A stretch of 64,000 nucleotides of DNA from Lota lota (taxonomy: Eukaryota > Chordata > Actinopteri > Gadiformes > Lotidae). The stretch spans positions 792,294 to 856,293 of the forward strand of contig JACYXH010000823.1 of NCBI GenBank assembly GCA_026745465.1. The letters run 5' to 3'. Of this stretch, positions 1 to 12,119 are shown in pieces. The translations under genes and the position numbers were made by a program. Below the pieces are notes generated by a model. It had not been told where the DNA came from. It ran no database searches and saw only the letters and a program-made list of their open reading frames with translations. Numbering within the stretch: the stretch's first letter is position 1; the number at the start of each line of letters is the position of its first letter.

Positions 1-2533
1 GCGGTGACCTCAGCCATCAGAGTGGTTAAGACCTTGTGAGTGAGATGAGAATGTCCAACCTGAAGGAGCATAGAATCTAAGATGCGGCGAGCTATCCCGA
101 TCATACGCTCCCAAGCACCTCCCATGTGGGAAGAGTGCGGGGGGTTGAACACCCATGTACATTTGTGGCTTGAGAGGTAGTTTTTTACGCGTGTCTGGCT
201 AGGGTGTGGAAGATCCAACTTCAACTCCTTGCTTCCCCCAATAAAGTTGGTTCCACAGTCTGAGCGCAACTTGGCAGGGCCTCTGATTGAGAAGAATCTC
301 CTTAGCGCATTGATGAAACTGAAAGAGCTCATTGTTTTGATGACTTCAATGCGGATGGCCCTGGTACACATGCATTTCGCATGCATGTGTGTAACACTGC
401 CCATCTTTTGCTGTTAGCCTGGCCGCCTCTCGTGCAACGGGTGGTTACCTCCCAAGGTCCGAAGACGCCGAGACCCACATAGGAGAAAGGGGGGTCTGTT
501 TGCAGACGTTCAGCAGGTAAGTCTGCCATCTGTTGCTGTTCTATTCTTCCTCGAAGTTTCCGACAAGTAACACATTTGTGGATAATGCCACTGATGCACC
601 TTTTTGCTCCAACTATCCACAAACCACTTGATCTGATGGCACCTTCAGTGAGGTGTCGTCCTTGGTGCTTCACCTCTTCATGATGGTGACGGGCAAGTAA
701 GGTTGAAATATGGTGGCGGCTTGGGATAGTAAGAGGGTTCATTTCGTTCTTCTGAAGCTTTGACTGAGTTATACGTCCTCCTACTCGCAGTAAGCCTCTG
801 TTGTCAATGATCGGCCGAAGCTTGAAGAGGGGACTGTTTGTTGGAAGGTCTCGATTTGCCTCAATGCATTTTAACTCTTTTGAGTAGACTTCGTGTTGAG
901 CACTTCGGATGACTGCGTGCTCGGCTTTGGTAAGTTCTTCCTCTGAGAGACCTTTCTTACAGCTGTGCCAGCCAATACAGCTACTGCCTTCTGATGGGTG
1001 AGTGAAACATTGGGCTAGATGGAGAAGGCGAGCTATTGCCTTTGTAAGCGATCTCCAGTCAGAGTAACGTTCAAAGCGCTTTGACATTGTCGGAGTCTCA
1101 GAGACCTGGGTTGTAAGAATTGTTACCTTGGAACAGATCTCGGCGTTGGACCCAGGGTCAACAAGGTCGTACAGTGCTTTATCTTTGGAGACTGGTGTTT
1201 TGCGTTTAAATAGGACGGCTGGTCTAGACAGCCATGTAGTACTAGCTAAGCCTGCTGCTGGTATGGACCGTGAACCGAGGTCTGCTGGGTTGTGCTCTGT
1301 GGGAACATATCCCCATTATTCTGGTTGGGTAGACTGCCTTATGCGCTGCACACGGTTGTTCACACACATAGAACCGGCGTGTCTGATTGTGTATGTAGCC
1401 TAACACTACTTTGCTGTCCGTGTCGAATATGATCACGTCTAGTTTCAAGTCCATTTATTCTACAATGATTTCTGCAACCTCCACAGCAACACTGCAACAC
1501 ATAGCTCCAGTCTGGGTATTGTGAGCTCGGGTTGTGGGGCTAGTTTGGCCTTTTCCAGGACAAAGCCTACCTCACTGAGACCATCCCGATCTGTGAGCTT
1601 CAGATAGCCAACTGCAGCTATTGCTTTGACTGAGGCGTCTGAGAAGACACAGAGTTCTGCGTATCGGGCTTGTGAGGAGGAGAAGGATGCATAGGTGCGT
1701 GGAACGTGTGACTTTTTCAGTTCCTGTAGCGAACTTGCCATCTTCTCCACTCTTCATGCTTGTCAAACCCGGGAGAGGCGTGTCCCAACTTATGGCTTGA
1801 GAAGAGAGCTCCCTGAGAATCAATCTTCCTTGAATAGTTACTGGGGCTAGGAACCCCTTGGGGTCAAACAGGCTGTTCACTGTTGAGAGCACGCGTGTGA
1901 AAGGATTACAGTTTTCAGGAACATGGAACGTGAATGTATCCAACAGGATGTTCCAGCTCACTCCCAGGCTGCGCTGAACAGGAAGATCATCCACAGAGAG
2001 ATCAAGATCTTTGATATATCTTTGGCTCGATCATCTGCAGGAAAGGAATCCATTACTTCTATTTAGTTTGATGCTATCTTGTGGAGCCTAAGATTGGAGA
2101 GGGCCAACATTCCCTGTGCGCGTTTCAGGAAGTCGATGACCACGGACTCGGTGGGGAATGACTTTAGAGCGCCGTCCACATAGAAATCTCTCTCTATGAA
2201 CTGTCTCGTGTCGCTGTCAAAGTTTGTTTCTTTGTCTCTTGCTGCCCTCCGCAATCCGAAGATGGCCACGGCCGGGGATAGGCTGTTTCCAAAGACATGG
2301 ACTCTCATATGGTAGTCAACTACTTCATTGTCTAGGTTGTTGTCGCAAAACCACAAGAAGCGTAGTCTCTGCGATCGTCTTGAACTACAAAACAGTGAAA
2401 CATTTGTTGTATGTCTGCCGTGATGGCGACCGGTTCTTTTCGGAACCTGAGGAGTACTCCTAATAGGCTGTTGTTGAGTCTGGCCCAGACCTAAGGGAGA
2501 TGCAGGATTACCGAACCAAAATAATACTCTCAC
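1..2533 (-). pseudogene. BEL/Pao retrotransposon pol relic (RT, RNase H, integrase), truncated by window edge
   Basis: Read on the minus strand from 2533 down to 1, translated blocks follow BEL/Pao order. First comes reverse transcriptase with a YVD motif near 2180, then the RT/RNase H connection (1572-1994), then a Pao-type peptidase/RNase H block with SDAS and IPRLELC motifs (1460-1750 and on to about 1242). The integrase has an H2C2 zinc-binding segment and a CVTCRKLRG stretch (329-1087). Its core continues to base 1 with SDCGTNF and GGAWERM, which carry the expected acidic residues. The copy is dead. The reading frame shifts several times, and the usual YVDD of the RT active site reads YVDG, losing an aspartate. 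No gag is recognisable upstream (above 2533), so the 5' part is missing. The integrase C-terminus and 3' LTR lie outside the window. The family call is firm; the subfamily is not assigned. Confidence 0.9.
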
Positions 2534-3179
2534 GCGCAGCTGGAAGACAACTAAAACACGTCCTCACTGAAAAGCTACTTCATGGAAACAACTTGAGGTA
2601 TAATTAAATTAACCACTAGAGGGCGCATTGACATTTAGCAGATCCGTGACAATAATTAATGTCAATACATTAAAAACTGATGACTGAAATAAACAATGAG
2701 TGCCCTTATTCTTCAGTTACACTCAATAATATATACCACCTTACCGTGAGTAACTAAAATGTACTCATCATATTTACGCCTTTTTAAACGTAAGTACCAA
2801 ACACACACATATACAGGAAAAAGGTTCACATGATGTGAAATATATGCATAATTACTTTATGTATCTACCAATAGGTTAACCAAACAAAACAAACCCCTCT
2901 TCCATCTTGTACCCATCTCATTAGCAACAGGTCCGCTAGCCTAGCATAACCATGTATCGCTAATCATCTCTTTCAGCACATTACTACAAAACGACTCAAC
3001 TCTACACATTGCACGTTATCATCAAGGATTCACACACAGTTTCCAAAGTATGAGAGTAGGCCTACTTCCAATTATCACAAAGCAAATGGGTGGTTTGAAC
3101 ATTGGGCAAAGTTCTGAATAGATTTCACGGCAGGACTAGTGCTGTTTACCCGGTGATAAATCACGCAGGCTAGAGCCTG
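2534..3179. other. AT-rich stretch without a recognised gene
   Basis: No coding similarity is visible. It lies where the BEL/Pao relic should have gag and its 5' LTR, so it may include decayed element sequence, but no LTR boundary, primer-binding site or coding block can be recognised. Confidence 0.5.
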
Positions 3180-3274
3180 CCATGAATAGAACAGGTAGCG
3201 ATATTAATTCTTTATGGCGATGCGGGGGACGCATCACCATAAAGAATTAATATCGCTACCTGTTCTATTCATGG
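3180..3274. repeat. 45-bp near-perfect inverted repeat, 5-nt loop
   Basis: The left arm 3180-3224 is the reverse complement of 3230-3274 apart from one position, with the loop GGGGA at 3225-3229. A transcript from either strand would fold into a 45-bp stem. No transposase or target-site duplication is evident around it. It may be a collapsed foldback element, or a template-switch or assembly product. Confidence 0.95.
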
Positions 3275-3299
3275 TTACTAAATAAGCAACACGTTATTA

Positions 3300-3845
3300 C
3301 TAGTAGGTAGAGCTTTTTGGTGTCTTTTGGACTCGTTTGAACATTGAAATGGCTGCTAAATACTTTAAATTAAAACTTGTATTAATTAGTTTTATTAAAA
3401 ACCTTCTAAAACAATTAATGGCCGGGGGGTTGATGGCTTGCGTATCCTCACACTGAACGGCAGCTGTCAAAGTGCTACCGGAATATTCCAATAATGTTGG
3501 AATATAATGTGTGGATATTCCAATATCCAAAACTAACGAAAGATAGTCGGTCCTCCCGTATTTGGCCATTCTGATGACGGCTGCCATCACCTCAACTGAA
3601 GCGTTGACGTGAAGCGTTCTCGGACGTCTAGCGCCCACACATATATATTTAATCACTGGGATTTTCAGACGACATTTAACCTAGCCTTCTACCCGCAGTC
3701 CCCAAATATGCATTGACGTTAAAAAAAACCAAATATTATTTTAATTTAAATTTTAGCATAAAAACAAAACAAAATGAACATCCGAATACTGAATAGAGAT
3801 TTGAATATAACAAACAAATACCAGAATATTCGGGCTTCGCCCTAA
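3300..3845. mobile_element. Possible non-autonomous DNA transposon relic
   Basis: This stretch has reiterated ATATTCC/GGAATAT-type words and ends near 3843 with AATATTCGGGCTTCGCCC, which looks like a hAT-type terminal sequence. The left end and a target-site duplication were not located, so the call is tentative. An open frame on the minus strand here resembles no known protein and is probably fortuitous. Confidence 0.3.
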
Positions 3846-3869
3846 TATTACTATTAAGTTATATATGAG

Positions 3870-5060
3870 CGTAGCGTGTCCGCTATGTCTTTAACCACTG
3901 CTGGCTGCCATTCCCACTGCCATGATCCTGCACTCTCACGTATTCACCTTTATGCAGTGCCGCCAGGTCTTTCCCTGTTCGGTCATATAGAGCATTCTGT
4001 CTTTGTTTTTGCGTTTCTATTGGCCTGTGAACCTCCTCGGTTCAAGAGATGGTGTTGGGAGAGGCATCTCTTGGCAAGAGATGCCTCTCACAACATGGTA
4101 TGAATGACCTCAAATGTCTGCCTGTTAGCATCTGAGCAGGTGATCCACAGTCATGGATGTGTTACGATACAGTTTAATGCTTAAAGTTCCATTCTTGGCT
4201 GAAATTGTTTGTACTCCCGTGAGAACTGGGTTCCGTTGTCTGATTTGATCTCCTCTGGGATTCCATGTCTAGCCAATATAGACTTTGTGAATCTAATCAC
4301 AGTGGCTGCCTGTGTGTGGTAGCTGTGCCACCTCCCAATTTTGAGAGTAGTAATCTGTCACAATCAGAAAATCATGTCCGTGCCATAACAGGGGAGTCCC
4401 CAGAATATGCCATGGACTTTGAGGTGTCTCAAGTGGAATGAGTGCTTCTTTATGTTGTGTGTTTCTGTGTGTTTGACATACATCGCATCTGATACCACAC
4501 TTTCTATGGCCTTTGACATCCCTGGCCAGAGCTCTCTAGCCCTGAGTTTGCATTTTTCAATGCCATAATGATCAGCATGAATTGCCTTCAGCATGTCTCT
4601 CCTTATCGCTTGTGGTACTATTATTTTAATCACCTTTCATCATGATCCCTTCTATTTCACACAACTCTTCTCTATATTTCCAGTACTCCCTGACTTGTGC
4701 TGGAGCCTCCTTTCTCTCCTCAGGCCAGCCCTGTTTCACCATTGTTCTCATTGCTGATAGTATGGAGTCCCTCTGTGTTTCTTTGCGTATTGTCTCCACC
4801 TTGTTTTCACTCACCGTCAGTCTCCAAGTCATGATGAGGTCTACTTGAGCCTCAACGTCCTCCTACAGTTTATCACCAGGGTCTGAGTCATCATCTGGGA
4901 CTTTAAGGTGTGCCCTGGAAAGTCTCAGCTATGTACATTTATTTTCCCGACTTGGGTATTACATTCAGCTGGTAGGGTTGTAATTTCAGAAGAAGTCTCT
5001 GCATCCTCGGTGAGGCACTTCCAATTGGTTTCCTGAATATGGATTTGTTTCAATCCTGTT
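3870..5060 (-). pseudogene. Ty3/gypsy retrotransposon pol relic (RNase H end to integrase)
   Basis: Minus-strand translation gives the end of a gypsy RNase H at about 4900-5050 (QRLLLKLQPYQ and a degraded 'LADTLSR' region). A linker follows (4626-4832; residues such as WPEERKEAP and KYREELCEIEG). The integrase H2C2 module comes next (4364-4633; HADHYGIEKCK, ELWPGM, then a damaged second cysteine pair). The DDE core is out of frame between about 4380 and 4190 (TDYYS, ARHGIPEE and an SDNGTQF-like block). Several frameshifts and stops make it non-functional. RT, protease and gag are absent, so only the last third of pol remains. No LTR was recognised on either side. Confidence 0.85.
4059..4089. 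repeat. 15-bp perfect inverted repeat with 1-nt centre
   Basis: Arms 4059-4073 and 4075-4089 are exact reverse complements (GAGAGGCATCTCTTG and its complement). It sits at the 3' end of the gypsy relic on the coding strand. There are not enough flanking signals to call a terminator or element end. Confidence 0.85.
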
Positions 5061-7274
5061 GTCAGTTTCACTAGATTCAGTTTTACACAGTCCTTAAGGT
5101 TCTGCGTCTGGTAGGTTCACAATTGAGAATTCAAGAAAGTGAGTTTGTATGCTAGGCCAACTCTCGTTGAAGAAATGAGATCTTATTATATTACATCGCA
5201 GTCCACCTGCAATAATGCACACATTCTCAATAGAAATATGCATGTGAAAAAACTATGATTTAAATTAAAGATTTTTTTTACCATATTCAAGACCATAAAC
5301 ATTTAAGCATCGAAGGAATATAAAAATGGTAATGTAGTTTTAAGTATGTACATATAAACATGTTACACAATAAATTAATACATACTGTAAAAATGTGATT
5401 TTGTTATCTACATGCACTTCTAAGTTCTATGTTAACACAGCTTCATGATATGCTGTCAGGGTTTTAACTAGCCCTGCCCCCTGTCATTTTTTGGTCCCAT
5501 GCATGTGTCTGTTCATCATAGCAGCCTGTCCATCCCTCATCGAGGTTTGTCTTTTCTATATGTATTTGGTGAGTTCAGAGACTACTTTTTAGTTTTTTTC
5601 CTGCCATGTTGAAAACAAAGCTTCGGTAAAATTTTCTTTCAACTCTAATTGAAGAAGGCTGGTGTGTATGCTTGTGCAATTGTCTACATATTATTTATTT
5701 GTGCCTTCTCTCTTTGTCTCCTCATTTACTGAAACATGCTAGTTAAACTTGCCACATTCTTGTATGTGACTGTCAATACATATAGAATAGTAGATCTTAC
5801 AAATATATAGCAGTAGAAAAACAAATATTGAGCTTGGCAAGAGGCACTATGTTGTGTGCCTGCACAGCATCCTATAGCACTCCCCTGCACCAATTACCCA
5901 GCCCCTCATTCTTTAGACTGCCTGCACAGCCATACACACACACACACAGACAGAAGCCATTGATTGACTTTGTAGAGGTAAGCGGCGAGGCTGCCGGGGA
6001 CAGTGAATTGTGGGTAACGTAGTTATACTGTATAATAATAGCTGTCAGGGAGGAGCATAATAAATATCTGCATTTGAGATAGCCTGCAGGAAGATGCAGA
6101 GACAGAAGTGGAGAGAAGAAGCAGAAGGAGACATCGTGAGACAGAGAGGCCCTAAAGCAGAACCCCCCCCCACTGTTAATCAGATGCCTGCTCATACATA
6201 GCCATTTATCTTGCTCCTCATCTGGGGGATGATGGGGGGAGGTTATAAGCTCTGTTGATGAGCTGTAATGAAAACAGCCACATTCCCCTCCCACAGGAGC
6301 AAACCACCGCCACGGCATGCGAGTGTTTATGTGGTTGGAGACTGAATGCTTAAGTATATGCTAATTTTACATCAGCGTTAAATCTATTGGGAAGGCCTCT
6401 TAGTTAAAGTGACTCTTTAAGGCACAGTGTAAAATGGATTTCAGATGGTTTATGTAAGTCAGTTCATGGTGTTTTCACGGTCAGTGTTATTTCATTATTG
6501 AATGTTGGTGTGTGATGAGGTTGTGTATGAAGTTAATGTGTAGCGACAGACAAAAAAGGATTTCAAAGACAAAAACACATATACTTTGGAGAGTGACTGA
6601 ACAAAGTGTGTGTGTGTGTTGGCACGGTGAGGTGGTGTGTGGGTGTCAAGAACTCATAAAACCCATGATCACACTGATGAGGTCACAAGAAGAAAACTGG
6701 AGAAAGCCTTTAATTTCCTGTCTCATTCCATCTCCCTCCCTCTCCATTCATTCCCCTGTACTCTCGGCCTCCATGCATCACCGCTCCTTTCTATTTTACA
6801 AACGTGCTGAATTGTGAACTTCCTCCTACTCCCTCCTGTGCTGCAGTGGCAGGCGCTCTCTGAGCTTGAGTTTCTTTAAACAATATATAAATCCAGTGAA
6901 GGATGTCGATGGTAAACCATAGCACTCGGGACTACAAAGTCGATAAAAGGAACTGTTAAAGAAGTCAACACTGCCTCGGTACGACGACTACATACGTTAA
7001 GGTTACTGAAAAAACTGCTCTTTGTGGGAGAACCAGCGATAACTACAGACTGTGGTATTTTGTGCACAGTGTCAGTCTCTTTTATCTATCAAAATATCAA
7101 CCTGTAGCCACGGAGAGCCAGAAAGGCTATATTCATCCCAGCGGTCGCCCAGCTACCACTGTGAACATTATGTTCTACTGGAAATAGAAGATTGCTTCTA
7201 ACCACTGCTATTTCACTGTGGCAGTCCCAGCTGCATGTAGAGACCAATACCAAGCAGCCACTGATGTTGTTTGA

Positions 7275-7278
<4 letters not shown>
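5061..7278. other. Non-coding DNA; possible conserved non-coding block at 5830-6320
   Basis: No gene or recognisable transposon was seen. 5830-6320 looks single-copy and of balanced composition, with short patches such as TGAGCTGTAATG and TAATAATAGCTGTC. It lies 3' of srbd1, where vertebrates often carry regulatory DNA of neighbouring developmental genes. That is inference only, because conservation cannot be tested from one sequence. The long minus-strand open frame across this block resembles no protein. Confidence 0.3.

Positions 7279-7340
<62 letters not shown>
7279..7340. repeat. (GT)n microsatellite
   Basis: Uninterrupted GT dinucleotide tract of about 60 bp. It produces spurious open frames rich in Cys-Val or Thr-His in several frames. 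Confidence 0.99.
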
Positions 7341-7342
<2 letters not shown>

Positions 7343-8940
7343 GTTGGAAGAGTTGGTATTGGCATGCAAGTTCACAAAAATCGGACAAAACAAAACAACT
7401 GGAGAGATTTCATCGCCACACGTTTCAAATGAGGAAATTTGCCATCTCATCTCTCTCAAATCCACTTCCTACCATCTTTGCTTCCCACTGTCAGAGCCCC
7501 TGAGGTCCTCTTGTGTTTTACTTCATTTAAAGGTTCCTTAAAACAAATGAACACAAACATTTTCTGCATGAAAAATACAAGAATAATGTGTTTAGCTACA
7601 CGGTGTGTAGCTGAAAGACATGAGCACGAGAGTAAGGGGGTGTAGAGAAGATACATGTCATGGTTTACTCCTGGCTATTGATTTTCCTCCAGGTTTCATC
7701 AGAACCTCAAAGACAACACCTGAGCCCAGTGAATGATAATAAGCAGCCACCGTGATGGAGACTGGTGAGCCTTCAACAGCTTCTCATTACAGGCTGACTG
7801 CTGGCACAGTGTTATGAAAACACTGTGCCAGCAGAGCTGCTCTAGATTGTCTGTTCTATTTGTGTGCAAGGAAGGATTATTTGGGGTGCAGGAAAGTCCC
7901 AATATCTCAGGGTTTGCTATGAGGGAAAGAAATACTTTGGCAAACTACCAAATCCAAAAATAATCAACACATTCCATACAAAATCTAACTCTGAGCAACA
8001 CATTCAGGAAGCTGCATTTTCGTTTGTAACACGAGGCAACAAAGGAGACGTATAGATGTGTATGAGTCCACTTAAATCATTTCCATGATCATCTCCCAGA
8101 AACAGCCTCTTCTGGTTAACCTTGATGGATAGTACTCAGCGTGAATCGGCAACACAGAACAGTGATGAGGAGTTTTGTATTCAGTAGTTTAATTATTCAG
8201 GTAGTGTATTCAGGAAACACCGGGGATTACAGAGAACAATATTTTTATGTATTTATTCTCGTCTCATAAACATTAGATAATGCGGACGGGGATTCTGGGA
8301 TTAAATTTTAAGAGGCTGATTTGGGTGCGTATGCTTAAGACAGAGTATATCCTAGGATAATTATGTCTGGGACAAGCCTCAAAAAGCCTCCGGCTTTTCA
8401 GCAGTCTGGGAGATCAATCGAATACAACCCCCACTTTAAAACAAAAGGAGTAATCCTTGTTTCTCCAACTCTTTATTTGCTTTGTGGTCCATGTCTCATT
8501 CACAGAATATTTCTCTTTGCTTTCCATTTCTTCCATAACCCTTTTTTCTCTCCATCCTCTGCCTCGCCCCTGTGCCATCTTTAACACTACTATCTCTCTT
8601 ATCCCCCTTCCATTTGTCTCCAGGTTCATTGAAGAAACACAGCTTACATTGTAGTGATATTTGTGATGATATTTTATTTTGATGCCAGTTGCGAATCTTA
8701 ATAAGCTTGTTTGGATCTTGTTTGAAATAATATATTCAAGTAAAATATAAACCGTTTTTCACAACACCTTTAGGTAAATATCACAAGTAAACATGCTCTG
8801 GTAAATAACAAGCAAACATGCTCTTACTTGAAAAGTTAAGGGGTGTGTCAAGACATACAAAAATGGAAAATAAAACAAATTCAAATATCATTAAGTCCTT
8901 CATTTACATCGCTCATTTATAACAATCAACCCGAGGCAGT
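7341..8940. other. Non-coding DNA without recognised features apart from one hairpin
   Basis: No exon, transposase fragment or RNA gene could be recognised. Short open frames here lack similarity to known proteins. A 16-bp inverted repeat at 7798-7834 is listed separately. Confidence 0.5.
7798..7834. repeat. 16-bp perfect inverted repeat, 5-nt loop
   Basis: CTGCTGGCACAGTGTT at 7798-7813 is exactly complementary to 7819-7834, with loop ATGAA. The stem is too short for a canonical microRNA precursor, and no transposon ends are evident. Confidence 0.95.
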
Positions 8941-9450
8941 CCAGTCAGGACCACCCCCTCCTTGAGGAGCCTAAGGTGGTCCAGTCTAGATCAAGTCCTG
9001 GCCTGGAGTACTGGAGAAGTCTGAGGAGGTCCAGTCTGGACCACCCCCTCCTTGAGGAGCCTAAGGTGGTCCAGTCTAGACCAAGTCCTGGCCTGGAGTA
9101 CTGGAGAAGTCTGAGGAGGTCCAGTCTGGACCACCCCCTCCTTGAGGAGCCTAAGGTGGTCCAGTCTAGATCAAGTCCTGGCCTGGAGTACTGGAGAAGT
9201 CTGAGGAGGCCCAGTCTGGACCACCCCCTCCTTGAGGAGCCTAAGGTGGTCCAGTCTAGATCAAGTCCTGGCCTGGAGTACTGGAGAAGTCTGAGGAGGT
9301 CCAGTCTGGACCACCCCCTCCTTGAGGAGCCTAAGGTGGTCCAGTCTAGACCAAGTCCTGGCCTGGAGTACTGGAGAAGTCTGAGGAGGTCCAGTCTGGA
9401 CCACCTCCTCCTTGAGGAGCCTAAGGTGGTCCATTCAGGACCAGCTCCTC
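8941..9450. repeat. 90-bp-unit minisatellite, about 5.7 copies
   Basis: A 90-bp unit (for example 9031-9120) repeats with only a few single-base differences between copies. Because 90 is a multiple of three and the unit has no stops in some frames, both strands are open (minus 8945-9499, plus 8976-9491). The encoded 30-residue repeats are low complexity and probably not a protein. The unit contains internal near-palindromes such as CTCCTTGAGGAG and GGTCCAGTCTGGACC. The last degenerate unit ends beside the hAT-like terminal sequence at 9454. Confidence 0.97.
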
Positions 9451-9901
9451 CTGCAGGGTTCGTACACATTTTGACCAATGGATTTCCATGACTTTTCAAT
9501 GACTTGAAACCAAATTTCCAAGTCTCGGTATAAACATGAAAAAGTGAGGATACAATGTTGTATTTAAACTAACAATGAGAATTCCAAAGCATACAGTATA
9601 CTTTAAATGACATAAATGAATGACAGACAATAGATTGATTAAAATAATCAACATTTATAAATACTTTGGTTGACGGGCATTTCCTAACACTGACATATCA
9701 ATAAGAGCTTTAGTAGGTAGTATCAACCAGCTACACAAACAGATCTGTTTGCACACATTGCTTTCCCTTTTGTAGTGCACATTTTAACAGAACGTTGAGT
9801 TGGCAACTAACTCATTAACCATAAACCAACAAAAACAATTCAACATTTTAACAGGATTATAAAACATTTGCATAACAAGTTATTTATTGTTGTGTTTGAC
9901 T

Positions 9902-9902
<1 letters not shown>

Positions 9903-9974
<72 letters not shown>
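9903..9974. repeat. (AC)n microsatellite
   Basis: Perfect AC tract of about 72 bp within the non-coding 3' part of the hAT-like element. Confidence 0.99.
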
Positions 9975-9975
<1 letters not shown>

Positions 9976-11471
9976 GTTTTGTCCCCTTGAGAGGCAGAAT
10001 AAATAAAAAATGGTTTCTTATGTCTTGCTGGTCAACTGTTGCTGGTCAAACTCCCTGAAGTAGGCCTGGAGAGCAGCTGTCTCTCAAAACCCACTGAACT
10101 CTCGGAGGATGTCATCGCACACCGACTCGTCTACTTGTTTAGCCTCAACAAGTGTGTGCAACATTTATTTTTTTTTAGGCACGCACAGCTCCTTGGAAAC
10201 GGCCATGCATCTTGGGTCAAGGCACTGCATGCTTCTCACCAATGGTGATGCACTGGACACTTTTTCAGCAGCTTCTGTCAGTGTGATCAAGTGTTTCTTA
10301 CAGTCCATCTTGATCTCCAGCACCTGCCTCTCTTCTTGGAAGACTTGAGTGAGGGTGGTTTCTGCTGCTAATCCAATGTCAATCTTGAAAGCGTCCTTGT
10401 GCAGACTGCTGTCCTGAAAAGCGAATTGGAGCTTCAGTGTGGAGGTGGCAAATGGAAGGTGGAAAATAATTATTTAAAATATTTCAATTTTTAATTTTGA
10501 TCAGTCTTAATTCACAAAATAGGTCATTTGTGAGTATACCTGATCAGACACACCCAACAAGTGAATAGTACCAAATTCATACATCTTGATGCAAATTAAC
10601 TGAAAATAACCCTAATTTATGATTGAAATTCTTAAATATAGGCTAGAGTCTATTACATTGTGAATGATCTTAGTATTAAGTTATGTCATAAATATCTCTC
10701 TCTTTATTTGAATAAAATGGAGCAGTAAAGCATAAAATACATGAAAACCAACTTTCAAATTACCCAATCATACACTGCTCCATGCCATTATTATTAGTCA
10801 TAGTGACATTCTTAAGTTCTAAAGTTGTTCAAATGCTCTACAACTAAATATATTTGTAATCATCCTTTTTAATCAAGTTATGTTGCAGTGTTCTATTAAC
10901 CTATTATGTTTGTCCAACATATTACTCATAAGACTTAGTGGTAATAATAGAAGCCAAAATATAATGCTGTTTTACTGCAATGCTTAAAACAAATGAACAT
11001 TTGTGCCTTCAAAATATGTTTATGCTTACCTTTCTTTCTACTACCTTCTACTACCCTCTTTCTTCTACCTACCTTTACGTTTGAACATGTCCTCACTGAG
11101 GAAGGGCAGCATGGGTTTGTCTGTTTGGTAAATGGTGGAACGAAGTGACTTCCCTTGCAACGCTATTGAAGATCGCCACTTTCACGGTGAAGAGAGGATC
11201 TGCAGAACAGTCCTTCAGAGCCTCAAAGGACTTCACCAATGGATTGGATAGTTCACCTTTTCGTACCATCTCAACGTAGGCTTTTACGTGCGGACAGAGC
11301 AGTATTCCTCGTTCTGACACATTGACATTTTCTATCCATCGGCGTTTACAAAATCGAAGCATGTAACTTCCCAACCTGTAGATTTGCATCCATCTCTGAA
11401 TGTGTTGTGGAGTATATGCAGCCCACAAGAACCAATACTGACAAGCGACTTTCCCACACTCTTCTGGAGTA

Positions 11472-12119
11472 CCGTATTGATCTGAATATAAGATGACCCT
11501 GCACCCCCCCCCACACCTTTTTCAAAACTCACTTTTGGAAAGGTAACGTTTTAAGATCAAATCTGGTTTTTATGAAGAAAATAATTGTATTTAAAAATCA
11601 TAATTAAAACACAGGAGGATAAGAACATCCAGGACGCTCTACTGTCCATACACTTCCAGAGAGAAGAGAGATGTGGAGGGGTGCGCGGGAAAATAACCCC
11701 CGCTAACATCACGGAATCCAAGAGTTCGTAGGATAGGAAGTGCGTGGAACTTAAGCCATATATAGTGACGGCAATAAGCTGTCTACTAATGTATGCCACT
11801 GTTGCGGTGTGCGAGCAAGGTCTCGGGAGAACGACACAACTTGTTGTTCTCCCGAGACCTTGCTCGCACACCGCAACAGAGTAGAGAGCAAACAAAAACA
11901 CTTTCTCTCAGAATACGGTAACCGTTACGGCCCAGCTCCTACGGGGAAAGGGACGCAGCATAGAACCAGATGGAGTTGGTCAAATGAAAGGTATTTATTA
12001 CCAGGAAGTTGTGAACGTATATTGACATTCAAAAGTCTAGACCCCGAATATAAGACGACCCCACTTTTTCAGACGCATTTCCAGGAATTTAACCTTGTCT
12101 TATATTCTGGTCAACACGG
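11472..12119. mobile_element. 648-bp TA-flanked non-autonomous DNA element inserted in the hAT-like gene
   Basis: The left end CCGTATTGATCTGAATATAAG (from 11472) and the reverse complement of the right end, CCGTGTTGACCAGAATATAAG (to 12119), form terminal inverted repeats. TA flanks both sides (11470-11471 and 12120-12121). A TA duplication fits the Tc1/mariner superfamily. No transposase is encoded, so it would need one in trans. Skipping the element and one TA joins the surrounding transposase codons in frame. It carries a second internal 'GAATATAAGACGACCCC' block near 12046 and a 34-bp perfect inverted repeat at 11799-11879. Confidence 0.85.
11799..11879. repeat. 34-bp perfect inverted repeat, 13-nt loop
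   Basis: Arms 11799-11832 and 11846-11879 are exact reverse complements. The loop GACACAACTTGTT is itself partly self-complementary. It lies inside the 648-bp element but is not its terminal repeat, and its GC-rich arms differ from the surrounding AT-leaning sequence. Confidence 0.95.

Noticed and set aside
5872-6318. 148-codon minus-strand frame
   Set aside because: No similarity to any protein I know. It overlaps a CA-repeat and a candidate non-coding block.
8941-9450. CRISPR-like regular array
   Set aside because: The units are directly contiguous 90-bp tandem copies with no unique spacers, in vertebrate DNA, so this is a minisatellite.
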